A stretch of 64,000 bases of DNA from Xanthomonas rydalmerensis. Its GTDB lineage: Bacteria; Pseudomonadota; Gammaproteobacteria; Xanthomonadales; Xanthomonadaceae. The position numbers were made by a program, and so were the translations under genes. Below are positions 22,540 to 31,376 of this stretch, in pieces. The stretch is from NCBI RefSeq assembly GCF_033170385.1, contig NZ_CP126170.1:4798001-4862000 (forward strand). The letters are read 5' to 3'. The notes under the pieces were generated by a model that worked only from the letters and a program-made list of their open reading frames with translations, did no database searches and was not told where the DNA came from. Numbering within the stretch: position 1 is the stretch's first letter; each line of letters opens with the position of its first letter.

Positions 22540-24326
22540 GGATGGGTGTCCTGTTCGCCGATCAAGCCATGCAGGCGCAGCGCCGCGTGGACCAGCGCCA
22601 CGTGCGAATAGCCCTGCGGGAAATTGCCGAGCATGCGGCCGCTGCGCGGGTCGTACTCCTCGGCCAGCAGGCCGACGTCGTTGCACAGGCCGAGCAAGCG
22701 TTCGAACAGCGTCTGCGCCTGCTCGCGGCGGCCGAGCAGCGCATAGTTCTCCACCAGCCAGAAACTGCAGGCGATGAAGGTGCCCTCGCCGGCCGGCAGG
22801 CCGTCGCCGCTGTCGTCATCGGCGCGGTAGCGTTCGACCAGGCCGTCGATGCTCAGGCGTTCGGCGATGGCGTCGGCGGTGGCGGCCACGCGCGGATCGT
22901 CCGGCGGCAGGAAGCCGACCAGCGGGATCAGCAGGGTGGCCGCGTCCAGGCGCTCGCTGCCGTAGCTCTGCACGAAATAGCCGTCGCGGTGCACGCCCTG
23001 CGCCAGCACCTGCGCATGGATCTCGTCGGCCAGCGCGCGCCAGTGCGCGCGTTGCGCGGCATCGGCGTCGGTGACGCCATCGCGCGCGCCGCAGTCGAAG
23101 GCCAGCCACGCCATCACCTTGGAATGCACGAAGTGCTGGCGCTTGTCGCGGATTTCCCAGATGCCTTCGTCCGGATCTCGCCAGCGCTCTTCCAGCACCT
23201 CCAGCAGTTGCCGCGCCAGCGAGCGGCCATGCACCGCCGAGGCCATGCCCTCGTGGTGACCGCGGTGGAACGCGGCGATCACCTCGCCGTAGACGTCGAG
23301 CTGGAACTGGCCGACCGCGGCATTGCCCACACGCACCGGCGAGGCGCCTTCATAACCGGGCAGCCAATCCACCTCCCATTCGGACATGCGCCGCTCGCCG
23401 CCGATGCCGTACAGCGCCTGCAACTGGTCCGGCGACCCGGCCACGGTGCGCTGCAGCCAGCCATGGAAGGCGGCGGCTTCGTCGAAGTAGCCGGCCGCGC
23501 GCAAGGCGGTCAGGGTGAACACCGCATCGCGCAGCCAGCAGAAACGGTAGTCCCAGTTGCGCTCGCCGCCCAGGCGTTCGGGCAGCGAGGTGGTGGGCGC
23601 GGCGACGATCGCGCCGGTGGGCAGGTAGCTCAGGCCCTTCAGCACCACCAGCGAGCGCCGCACTGCCTCGGTCCACGGGCCGGCATCCAGGCAGCGGTGC
23701 GACCAGCCATGCCAGAACGCCTCGGTCTGCGCCAGCGCCTGTTCCGGTTCCAGCAACGGCGGCAGTTCCAGGTGCGAGGCGCCGTGGCTGAGCACGAACC
23801 AGGTGCTCTCGCCGGCCTCCAGCACGAACTCGGACTCGGTGGCGAAGCCGTGGCCTTGCATGGTCTGTGGGCTGCGCAACGCGATCTGGTCCGGCCCGGC
23901 CACCGCCTGCAGGCCGCCGTCGATCTGCGAGACCCAGGGGATGGTGCGGCCGTAGTTGAAGCGCAGCTGCAGCTGCATGCGCAGCGGCACCTTGCCATGC
24001 AGGCCGCGCACGATCCGCACCACGTGGTTGTGCGTCACCTCGTCGTGGCTGGCGACCATGAAGTCGAGCAGCGCCACCGCACCGGTGTCGGTCTCGAACC
24101 GCGTCTCCAGCACCAGGCTGCCGTCGCGGTAGGCGCGGGTGCTGGTGAAGGCGCCCTGTGGCGCGATCGCCCAACGGCCGTGGTCGGGTTCGCCGAGCAG
24201 GGCGGCGAACAGGGCATCGGAATCGAAGCGCGGCAGACACAGCCAGTCGATCGAGCCGCAACGGTCCACCAGGGCCGCGCTGCGGCAATTGCCGAGCATG
24301 GCGTAGTCTTCGATTCGCGAGGCCAT
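22536..24326 (-). CDS. Glycoside hydrolase family 15 protein (glucoamylase/trehalase-like)
   Basis: 596 residues, no signal peptide, so cytoplasmic. The N-terminus has the usual start of this family (IEDYAMLGNCRSAALVDRCG). The catalytic (alpha/alpha)6 barrel holds ERNWDYRFCWLRDAVFTL and, near the C-terminus, EEYDPRSGRMLGNFPQGYSH, both diagnostic for prokaryotic GH15. Likely substrate is trehalose or an alpha-glucan; glucose released could feed the coupled glucose-6-phosphate dehydrogenase after phosphorylation. The gene is first of a two-gene operon (ATGA overlap with zwf). It diverges from the response regulator with 121 bp between starts. Substrate is inferred. Confidence 0.88.
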   Translation of the reverse strand: MASRIEDYAMLGNCRSAALVDRCGSIDWLCLPRFDSDALFAALLGEPDHGRWAIAPQGAFTSTRAYRDGSLVLETRFETDTGAVALLDFMVASHDEVTHNHVVRIVRGLHGKVPLRMQLQLRFNYGRTIPWVSQIDGGLQAVAGPDQIALRSPQTMQGHGFATESEFVLEAGESTWFVLSHGASHLELPPLLEPEQALAQTEAFWHGWSHRCLDAGPWTEAVRRSLVVLKGLSYLPTGAIVAAPTTSLPERLGGERNWDYRFCWLRDAVFTLTALRAAGYFDEAAAFHGWLQRTVAGSPDQLQALYGIGGERRMSEWEVDWLPGYEGASPVRVGNAAVGQFQLDVYGEVIAAFHRGHHEGMASAVHGRSLARQLLEVLEERWRDPDEGIWEIRDKRQHFVHSKVMAWLAFDCGARDGVTDADAAQRAHWRALADEIHAQVLAQGVHRDGYFVQSYGSERLDAATLLIPLVGFLPPDDPRVAATADAIAERLSIDGLVERYRADDDSGDGLPAGEGTFIACSFWLVENYALLGRREQAQTLFERLLGLCNDVGLLAEEYDPRSGRMLGNFPQGYSHVALVHAALRLHGLIGEQDTHP

Positions 24327-24447
24327 CGTGGGCGCCGGGACGGGGGAGCGGCGAGTCTGCCAGCGCCGGTGTTTGCGTTACGTAATCGCCGCGCGGTGCC
24401 GTTCAGGCGCGCGCAAGCAGCCGGCTGCCGCTACACTGGGCCTGCGC

Positions 24448-25158
24448 ATGACTTCCGATCCCGCTGCCGCCGCCTTGCGCACTCTGGTCCTGGAGGATGA
24501 TCCGATACTGCGCGATCGCATCCTGGTGCCGGGCCTGCGCCGCTTCGGCTTCGCCGCCGATGGCTGCGGCACCGGCGCGGAACTGCAGCAGCGGGTGCAG
24601 CGCGACGGCGCCGAGATCGTGGTGCTGGATGTCGGCCTGCCCGACACCGATGGCTTCACCCTGGCCGGCGCGCTGCGCCAGCAGTACCCGGACATCGGCA
24701 TCGTCATGCTGACCAGCCTCGGCCAGACCGAGGACCGCATCCGCGGCCTGACCGGCGGCGCCGATGCCTACCTGTCCAAACCGGTGGAAATCGACCTGCT
24801 GGCCGCGACCCTGCACAGCCTGGCGCGGCGCGTGAGCGGGCGCCCGCCCACGGCGCCGGCGCGCGGGCGCTGGCAGGTGAGCGAAGACGGCTGGTGCCTG
24901 CTGTCGCCGGCCGGCGCCGCCGCCGCATTGACCGGCAGCGAACGCCGGTTGTGCCTGCGCCTGCTCGAGCAACCTGGGCTATTGGTGGCGCGCGAGGCAT
25001 TGATCGCCGCCCTGACGGACCGCGTCTACGACTTCGACGCGCACCGCCTGGATTCGATGGTGCACCGCCTGCGCAGCAAGGTGCAGCGCCGCTGCGGCGA
25101 GCCGCTGCCGCTGGCGGCGGTGCACGGCAAGGGCTACATCTTCGATCCCGCCGGTTAG
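24448..25158 (+). CDS. OmpR/PhoB-family response regulator
   Basis: 236 residues. Receiver domain about 12-125: acidic pocket LEDD (Glu16-Asp18), phosphoacceptor Asp61 in VVLDVGLPDTDGF, Thr89 and Lys111 in YLSKPVE. The C-terminal half is a winged-helix DNA-binding domain (LTGSERRLCLRLLEQPGLLVAREAL, DAHRLDSMVHRLRSKVQRRCG, VHGKGYIFDP). It converges on the histidine kinase gene 51 bp away, an unusual but possible cognate arrangement. The nearby adhesin (26776) is a candidate target by position only. A longer in-frame start at 24328 overlaps the neighbouring promoter region and is rejected. Confidence 0.9.
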   Translation: MTSDPAAAALRTLVLEDDPILRDRILVPGLRRFGFAADGCGTGAELQQRVQRDGAEIVVLDVGLPDTDGFTLAGALRQQYPDIGIVMLTSLGQTEDRIRGLTGGADAYLSKPVEIDLLAATLHSLARRVSGRPPTAPARGRWQVSEDGWCLLSPAGAAAALTGSERRLCLRLLEQPGLLVAREALIAALTDRVYDFDAHRLDSMVHRLRSKVQRRCGEPLPLAAVHGKGYIFDPAG

Positions 25159-25181
25159 CGCGCGCCCTCGCTGGCGCGCGC
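25158..25181. terminator. Bidirectional stem-loop between response regulator and kinase
   Basis: GCGCGCGCC, loop CTCGCT, GGCGCGCGC: a perfect 9-bp stem starting at the last base of the regulator's stop codon, between two convergent genes. It lacks a T-run, so it may act with Rho or only as an mRNA end-protector. Confidence 0.5.
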
Positions 25182-25209
25182 CACGCTGCACGGACAGTCG
25201 AGCCAGGTG

Positions 25210-26565
25210 CTACGCCGACGCCGCATCGGCGTGCGGCAGCACGATGCGGAAACGCGTGCCCACGCCCACCGTGCTGTCGACCTGGATGTGGCCGCCAGCG
25301 CGCACCACCAGGTCGCGCACCACCGCCAGGCCCAGTCCGGTGCCGCTGTCGGCAGGCTTGGTGCTGTAGAACGGCTCGAACACCTGCGCGGCTACCTCCG
25401 CCGGCATGCCGTGGCCGTCGTCGGCGACCTCGATGACGGTGGTGTCGTCCTCGCTGGACACAGCGATGTCGAAATGACCACGGTCGGCGATCGCATCGCG
25501 GCTGTTGGACGCCAGGTTCAACAGCATCAAATCGAACTGGCTGCGCTCGAAGCGGATCGGCGCCGGCGTCGCCGGTAGCGCACAGCGCAGCACGATCCGC
25601 GCTTCCAGCAACTGCCGCAGCATCGGCTGCAGGGCCTCCACCGCCACCGCCGCGTCGAAGCGTTCGACATGCTCGGCATCGCGGCGGCTGAAGCGCAGCA
25701 GCCGGCGCACGATGGTCATGCCGCGCTCGGCCGATGTCTCCACCGCTGCCAGGCTGTCCTCCAGTTGCGCGATGCGCTGCGCGTCGCTGGCGAGGTCGTC
25801 GTCGTGGCGCGCGGCGGCGAAGCCGGACATCACCGCCAGGATGTTGTTGAAATCGTGGGCCAGGCCGCTGGCCATGCGCTCGGTGATCTCGCGCTTCTGC
25901 GCGTGGATCAGCTGGGTCTGCGCGCGTTCGCGCTCCTGCATTTCCTGCTGCAGACGCTGGCCGCGCGCGTTGGACTCGCGCAGGCTTTCGCGCAGCGCCT
26001 CGGTGGTGCGGTCCAGCAGCAGTGCCACCAGCAGGTAGCTGAACAGCACTGGCGGCACGTTGTAGAACGCGCGTGCCGGCTCGTCGGCGAAGTCCACCAG
26101 GACATCGCGCCAGACGCCGACGCCGAGCATCAGCAGCAAGGCGACGAACGTCACCCACAGCGCGCGGCGCCCGAGCACCAGACCGGCCAGGATCAGGACC
26201 AGCATCTGCGCCAACTGGTCCGGCAACTGGTTCTGGAAGCCGTGGATCGCGGCGTTGACCAGCAGCGAGCCGAGCATCGCCCCCAGCGCCAGCCGCACCC
26301 CGCCACGCAACGCGCCGTGGCGCACGCGCACGAAGCCGATGGCCGCGCACACGCCGATCAACAGACTCATGCCCAGCGACACCACCATGCCCGGCGGCAG
26401 CGGCTGCCCGCGCAACTGCGGCCAGGCCAGGACCACCGCGACCGCGATCGTGGCGGGAATGGTCACCGCCAGGAACAACAGCAGCAGTTGGATCACCCGC
26501 GCATTACGCCGATCCACCTCGTCCAGCAGCGGCGCGCGGCCCAACCAGTTCCAGAACGCCTTCAT
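25210..26565 (-). CDS. Membrane sensor histidine kinase
   Basis: 451 residues. The N-terminal half has about six hydrophobic segments (residues about 25-50, 60-80, 88-110, 120-150, 168-185), then a coiled linker rich in Glu/Arg/Gln (LRESNARGQRLQQEMQERER). The dimerisation/phosphoacceptor site is His237 in GLAHDFNNILAV, the NtrB-like type. The ATP-binding domain shows NLASNSRDA (N box), EVADDGHGMP (G1) and GTGLGLAVV (G2). No periplasmic sensor domain is seen, so the signal is probably sensed in or at the membrane. Paired by position with the convergent PhoB-type regulator, and divergent from the trimeric adhesin gene 210 bp away. Confidence 0.9.
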   Translation of the reverse strand: MKAFWNWLGRAPLLDEVDRRNARVIQLLLLFLAVTIPATIAVAVVLAWPQLRGQPLPPGMVVSLGMSLLIGVCAAIGFVRVRHGALRGGVRLALGAMLGSLLVNAAIHGFQNQLPDQLAQMLVLILAGLVLGRRALWVTFVALLLMLGVGVWRDVLVDFADEPARAFYNVPPVLFSYLLVALLLDRTTEALRESLRESNARGQRLQQEMQERERAQTQLIHAQKREITERMASGLAHDFNNILAVMSGFAAARHDDDLASDAQRIAQLEDSLAAVETSAERGMTIVRRLLRFSRRDAEHVERFDAAVAVEALQPMLRQLLEARIVLRCALPATPAPIRFERSQFDLMLLNLASNSRDAIADRGHFDIAVSSEDDTTVIEVADDGHGMPAEVAAQVFEPFYSTKPADSGTGLGLAVVRDLVVRAGGHIQVDSTVGVGTRFRIVLPHADAASA

Positions 26566-26775
26566 GCCGCGGTGCCCAGCCCGTTCAGTGAGAATCCTGT
26601 GATGATCATGCGAGAACTTGCGGGTGACAAGCCGGTGACGGCGGGCCTAAGTTCACATGACGGAGCGCGCCCGGGGACGACGGCGCGACATCCAGACCAC
26701 TCCTGACCGATACGGAGGCGCACACGCGCCGCCGACGTCGCCTTCTGCCCTGCCGTTTCCCAGCCCGAGATCGCC

Positions 26776-29121
26776 ATGAACGATTGTACTTCCCCCCTTG
26801 GCACCGCCGCCCGTCATCCGATTCCCCGCGCCTACAGCACCCTGGCCCTGGCCTGCGCGCTGTGCCTGACCTCGACGGCCATGGCGCAGACGCCCACCGC
26901 CGCGGCGACCGCGGCGGCCGGCACCGCCCAGCCCGCCACCACCACCGGCACCGACGCCACGGCCACCGACGCCAACGCGACCCCGACCGCGGACACCTAC
27001 GACCCCAGCGTCTACTTCAAGGCCACCGGCAGCGCCAACAGCAATGCCGGCGCCGACGCCGAAGGCGACGAAGCGCTGGCCGCCGGCGAATCCGCTTCGG
27101 CGGTCGGCACCGGCGCCATGGCGCTGGGCGGCGGTGCGGTCGGCTATGCCGACCACGCGCTGGCGGTTGGCCACAACAGCCTGGCCACCGAGATCTCCAC
27201 CACCGCCGTCGGCGGCATGCTCGACGTGGACTACTCGTACCTGTCCGGCGGCGTGAAGATCCTGCAGCAGACCTCCGCCACCGGCATGGCCGCCACCGCG
27301 CTGGGCGCGGGCGCCCAGGCCAGCGGCAAGTTCAACGTGGCCGCCGGCGCCGGCGCGATCGCCAGCGACCGCTCCAGCGTCGCCGTCGGCGGCATCGTCG
27401 ACGTGGGCGAAGACAGCTTGAGCAGTGAAGGCATGCAGTTGCAGGCCACCCAGGCCACCGGTCCGCTGTCCACCGCGCTGGGCGGCGGCGCGCTGGCCAC
27501 CGCCTACAACGCGACCGCAGTCGGCGCACTGGCCGAGGCCAGCGCGAACCGCACCCTCGCCGTGGGCTCCACCGCGCTGGCCAACCAGTACGCCGCCGTG
27601 GCAGTGGGCGCGCAGAGCCAGGCCACGGCCGAGTGGGCGACCGCGTTCGGCAACGCCGCCCGCGCCTGGGGCACCCACAGCGTGGCCCTCGGCCCCAGCG
27701 CGTTCGCGCAGAACGACGACGCCACCGCGGTCGGGCCGGCCGCGTTGGCCCTCGGCACCGGCTCCACCGCGCTCGGCAACGGCTCCTGGGCCGGTGGCAC
27801 CCGCAGCCTGGCCCTCGGCGCGGCGACGGTGTGGAACGGCAACTTCTTCCTCGATACGCCGGTGCTGTTCTACGACAGCATCGCCATGGGCACCAACGCC
27901 GACGTGTTCGGCGACCGCTCGATCGCGATCGGCGCCGGTGCGCGCGTGGGCAACTCGCAGTTCGTCGACGGTAAGCTGACTATCACCAACAACAGCGTGG
28001 CGCTGGGCGCCGGGTCGATCACCGAACGCGACAACACCGTGTCCATCGGCGCGGCGGGCAGCGAGCGCCAGCTCACCAATCTGGCCGCCGGCACCATGGA
28101 CACCGATGCGGTCAACCTGGCGCAACTGCGCAACGTCGCCGCCGCGTTCGGCGCCGGCAGCGTGGTCGACGCCAACGGCAACCTGATCGGCGGCAACTAC
28201 CTGGTGCAGGGCAATCACTACACCGACCTGGGTTCGGCGATGGGCGCGCTCGACACCGCCCTGACCGGCTTCGGCAACCGCCTCAACACCATCGGCGGGT
28301 CGGGCGGCATCAGCATCGGCGACGGCGGCGGGGCGGCCAGCGCCCCCAGCACCGGTGCCGGCACCAACGCCGTGGCCGTGGGCTCCGGGGCCACCGCCAA
28401 CGGCAACAACGGCCTGGCGATGGGCGCGCAGGCCCTGGCCTACGGCCCCAACGACACCGCCATCGGCGGCAATGCCCAGGTCAATGCCGACGGCAGCACC
28501 GCGGTCGGCGCCAACGCCCGCGTCGCCGCGGTGGCGACCAATGCGGTGGCGGTCGGCGAGAGTGCCAGTGCCTCGGCCGCCTCGGCCACCGCGCTCGGCC
28601 AGGGCGCCTCGGCCAGTGCCGCCAACTCCGTGGCACTGGGCCAGGGCTCGGTCGCCGACCGCGCCAACACGGTGTCGGTGGGCAGCGCCGGCAACGAGCG
28701 CCAGGTCGCCAACGTCGCCGCCGGCAGCGCCGACACCGACGCGGTCAACGTGGCGCAGATGCGCGCCGGCAACAACGCCACCCTGAGCAGCGCCAACGCC
28801 TACACCAACACCCGCATCACCGCGCTGGACGACAGCTTCAACCAGTTGCGCACCGACACCGAGCATCGCCTGGACGGCATGGACCGGCGCATGGACAAGC
28901 TCGGCGCGATGAGCGCGGCGATGCTCAACATGGCGGTCAACGCCGCCGGCACGCAGAGCCCGCGCGGGCGCGTGTCGGTCGGTGCCGGCTTCCAGGGCGG
29001 GCAGCAGGCGCTGTCGGTCGGCTACGCCCGCAAGATCGGCGAGCGCGCCTCGTTCAGCCTGGGCGGCGCCTTCAGCAGCGGCGAGTCCTCGGCCGGCATC
29101 GGCGTGGGTATCGATCTGTGA
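26776..29121 (+). CDS. Trimeric autotransporter adhesin (YadA/Hep-Hag type)
   Basis: 781 residues. A long signal peptide with a hydrophobic core (YSTLALACALCLTSTAMAQ, cleavage near residue 38) is followed by an Ala/Thr-rich stretch. The passenger is built from head repeats with the pattern AVGxxAxAxGxxxxALGxxA (about residues 95-640), interrupted by neck-like segments RQLTNLAAGTMDTDAVNLAQL and RQVANVAAGSADTDAVNVAQM. A short coiled coil then leads to the YadA anchor, about the last 75 residues (AMLNMAVNAAG, GRVSVGAGFQGGQQALSVGYA, SFSLGGAF, ending in leucine after an aspartate). It is expected on the cell surface, attaching cells to host or each other. A perfect hairpin follows the stop (29125-29152). 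Neighbouring kinase/regulator and protease genes may act on it; that is inference. Confidence 0.93.
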   Translation: MNDCTSPLGTAARHPIPRAYSTLALACALCLTSTAMAQTPTAAATAAAGTAQPATTTGTDATATDANATPTADTYDPSVYFKATGSANSNAGADAEGDEALAAGESASAVGTGAMALGGGAVGYADHALAVGHNSLATEISTTAVGGMLDVDYSYLSGGVKILQQTSATGMAATALGAGAQASGKFNVAAGAGAIASDRSSVAVGGIVDVGEDSLSSEGMQLQATQATGPLSTALGGGALATAYNATAVGALAEASANRTLAVGSTALANQYAAVAVGAQSQATAEWATAFGNAARAWGTHSVALGPSAFAQNDDATAVGPAALALGTGSTALGNGSWAGGTRSLALGAATVWNGNFFLDTPVLFYDSIAMGTNADVFGDRSIAIGAGARVGNSQFVDGKLTITNNSVALGAGSITERDNTVSIGAAGSERQLTNLAAGTMDTDAVNLAQLRNVAAAFGAGSVVDANGNLIGGNYLVQGNHYTDLGSAMGALDTALTGFGNRLNTIGGSGGISIGDGGGAASAPSTGAGTNAVAVGSGATANGNNGLAMGAQALAYGPNDTAIGGNAQVNADGSTAVGANARVAAVATNAVAVGESASASAASATALGQGASASAANSVALGQGSVADRANTVSVGSAGNERQVANVAAGSADTDAVNVAQMRAGNNATLSSANAYTNTRITALDDSFNQLRTDTEHRLDGMDRRMDKLGAMSAAMLNMAVNAAGTQSPRGRVSVGAGFQGGQQALSVGYARKIGERASFSLGGAFSSGESSAGIGVGIDL

Positions 29122-29124
29122 CGT

Positions 29125-29152
29125 ACCGCGGCGCCGCGTGCGCCGCGGTTTT
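29125..29152 (+). terminator. Rho-independent-like terminator after the adhesin
   Basis: ACCGCGGCG, loop CCGCGTG, CGCCGCGGT, then TTTCTCC. A perfect 9-bp stem placed 3 bp after the adhesin stop and 30 bp before the protease start. The T-tract is short and interrupted, so termination may be partial. Confidence 0.65.
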
Positions 29153-29185
29153 CTCCTTCTCTCCTCTCTCTTCCAGGATCCGCAG

Positions 29186-31075
29186 ATGATGTCTTCCAAC
29201 ACCCTCGCCGCTGCCCTCGCCGCCATCCTGTTCGCCGGTGGCGCGCAGGCGGCCACTCCCACCATCCCCCTGGGCGGCGTGCAGGGCCCGGTGCCGCAAT
29301 CGGCCAGCGCCAACGACCTGGGCCAGCGCTTCATCGTCAAGACCCGCGATGGTGGCACCCAGGCACGCAGCATGCTCGCCACCACCCTGAGCAGCGCGGT
29401 GGCGCGCAGCGGCATGCAGCGCGCCCAGATCGGCAGCAATGGCCTGACCCTGCGCAGCGCGGTCAGCGCCAAGGTGCTGCGTGACATGGCGGTACCGGGC
29501 TGGCACGTGGTGCAGACCTCGCGCCACCTCAGCGACAGCGAGCGCGCCGCCTTCATCAACGAACTCAAGGCCGACCCGTCGGTGGAATCGGTGCAGGTCG
29601 ACCGCCTGTACCAGCGCCTGGACGAGGCCAGCGTGCGCGGACCGGCCGTCGCCGCGGCCGCCGCCTCCACCACCCCCAACGATCCGGCCTACGCCAAGCT
29701 GCAGTGGAACTTCAACAACGCGGTCGGCGGGGTCAACGCCGAGCAGGGCTGGACCCGCTCCACCGGCAAGGGCGTGGTGGTGGCGGTGGTCGACACCGGC
29801 GTGGTCAAGAACAACCCCGACCTGGCCGCCAACGTGCTGCCGGGCTACGACATGATCACCGACCATCGTGTCTCGCGCCGCGCCACCGATGGCCGCGCGC
29901 CCGGCGGCGACGACCTGGGCGACTGGGTGGAGGCCGACTACTGCGTCCCGCTGGGCGCCAGCGGCAATGCACCGGAAAACAGCTCCTGGCACGGCAGCCA
30001 CGTCTCCGGCACCATCGCCCAGGTCACCAACAACAACCTGGCCACCGCCGGCCTGGCCTACGACGCCAAGATCCTGCCGGTGCGCGTGCTCGGTTCCTGC
30101 GGCGGCTTCGGCAGCGACATCGCCGACGGCATGCTGTGGGCCGCCGGCCTGCCGGTGGACGGCCTGCCGACCAACCCGAACCCGGCCGAAGTGATCAACA
30201 TGAGCCTGGGCAGCAGCGGCCCGGACAGCTGCCCGCAGCTCTACCAGGACGCGATCGACAAGATCAACGCCAAGGGCACCATCATCGTGGTCGCCGCAGG
30301 CAACTCCAATGCCGATGCCGGCACCTACACCATGTCCTCGTGCAGCGGCGTCATCAGCGTCGGCGCCTCGCGCATCAACGGCGGCCGCGCCAGCTACTCC
30401 AACTACGGCACCCGCGTGGACCTCGCCGCGCCGGGCGGCGGCGGCGACGTCGACGGCAACCCCGGCGGCTACATCTTCCAGGTGATCAACGGCGGCACGC
30501 AGAGCCCGACCAGCGACTGGCAGATCGGCGGCATGGCCGGCACCTCGATGGCCTCCCCGCACGTGGCCGCGGCGGTGGCGCTGGTGCAGAGCATCGCCAA
30601 GACCCCGTTCACCTGGACCGGCATGCGCGAGCTGCTGCGCGCCAGTGCGCGGCCGTTCCCGGTCGCCATCGCCACCAATACCCCCATCGGCACCGGCATC
30701 CTGGACGTGGACATGCTGCTGCAGATGGTCACCAACCCGCCGTGCGATCCGTCGGACAGCAGCTGCGTGCCGCCGACCAAGACGATGACCAACAAGGTCG
30801 AGATGCGCGGCCTCAGCAGCCAGGGCGGCGACGCGCTGTACAGCTTCCAGGCCGCGGCCGGGAGCACGGTCAGCTTCATGACCTTCGGCGGCACCGGCAA
30901 CGTGGCGATGTACGTGTCGGCCGGCAAGGTGCCGACCAGCAGCAGCGCCGACGCCCGCTCCACCCGCCCCGGCACCACCACCCAGACGGTCCGCCTCACC
31001 CCGTCCAGCGCCACGACCTACTACGTGCGTCTGAGCGGCAGCTACAGCGGCCTGACCGTGGTCGGCCGGCAGTAA
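29186..31075 (+). CDS. Secreted S8 (subtilisin-like) serine protease with PPC domain
   Basis: 629 residues. Signal peptide about 1-22 (FAGGAQA). A propeptide (about 40-150; FIVKTRDG) precedes the catalytic domain with the triad Asp203 (VVDTGVV), His272 (WHGSHVSGT) and Ser454 (AGTSMASPHVAAAVA), plus the oxyanion asparagine in AAGNSNADAG. The last roughly 110 residues form a pre-peptidase C-terminal (PPC) domain (LSSQGGDALYSFQAAAGS), usual in type II-secreted proteases. The expected role is extracellular protein degradation. AGGA lies 8 bp before ATG 29186; a second ATG follows directly. It is read in the same direction as the adhesin, and a strong terminator follows at 31181. Confidence 0.93.
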   Translation: MMSSNTLAAALAAILFAGGAQAATPTIPLGGVQGPVPQSASANDLGQRFIVKTRDGGTQARSMLATTLSSAVARSGMQRAQIGSNGLTLRSAVSAKVLRDMAVPGWHVVQTSRHLSDSERAAFINELKADPSVESVQVDRLYQRLDEASVRGPAVAAAAASTTPNDPAYAKLQWNFNNAVGGVNAEQGWTRSTGKGVVVAVVDTGVVKNNPDLAANVLPGYDMITDHRVSRRATDGRAPGGDDLGDWVEADYCVPLGASGNAPENSSWHGSHVSGTIAQVTNNNLATAGLAYDAKILPVRVLGSCGGFGSDIADGMLWAAGLPVDGLPTNPNPAEVINMSLGSSGPDSCPQLYQDAIDKINAKGTIIVVAAGNSNADAGTYTMSSCSGVISVGASRINGGRASYSNYGTRVDLAAPGGGGDVDGNPGGYIFQVINGGTQSPTSDWQIGGMAGTSMASPHVAAAVALVQSIAKTPFTWTGMRELLRASARPFPVAIATNTPIGTGILDVDMLLQMVTNPPCDPSDSSCVPPTKTMTNKVEMRGLSSQGGDALYSFQAAAGSTVSFMTFGGTGNVAMYVSAGKVPTSSSADARSTRPGTTTQTVRLTPSSATTYYVRLSGSYSGLTVVGRQ

Positions 31076-31180
31076 GGCCCGATCGCGCGGCGGCGCCGTT
31101 CGCCGCCGCGCACCGTGCGCGGGAGGACATCCTCCCGCAGCGGTTCCGAAAGCAGCGACGTGCCCACCATGACGCAATTC

Positions 31181-31207
31181 GCCCGCCCTCCGGCGGGCAT
31201 TTTTTTT
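31181..31207 (+). terminator. Strong rho-independent terminator of the protease gene
   Basis: GCCCGCC, loop CTCC, GGCGGGC, then A and eight T. About 105 bp after the protease stop. Confidence 0.9.
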
Positions 31208-31245
31208 GCTTGGTGGCGCACGCCGATGCCGCGCGATGCCGCAAG

Positions 31246-31370
31246 CCCCTCTCCCACCGGGAGAGGGGTTGGGGTGAGGGTGCGGCACAAGGCGCGGTGC
31301 AAGGGCGACACGAGGCGGCGCCCTACCCTCATCCGGCCCTCCGGGCCACCTTCTCCCGGTGGGAGAAGGA
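31246..31370. repeat. Compound inverted repeat, CCCTCTCCC...GGGAGAGGG type
   Basis: CCCCTCTCCC-ACC-GGGAGAGGGG, then TTGGGGTGAGGGT, about 50 bp of spacer, ACCCTCATCCGGCCCTCCGGGCC and CTTCTCCC-GGT-GGGAGAAG. It forms two nested hairpins and ends 7 bp before the stop of the ankyrin gene. The pattern is a dispersed intergenic repeat I associate with Xanthomonadaceae. Confidence 0.8.
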
Positions 31371-31376
31371 AGAGCG

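Noticed and set aside
26653..29679. 1008-codon minus-strand frame antisense to the adhesin
   Set aside because: Its His/Gly/Val-rich sequence mirrors the adhesin head repeats; no start signal or domain.
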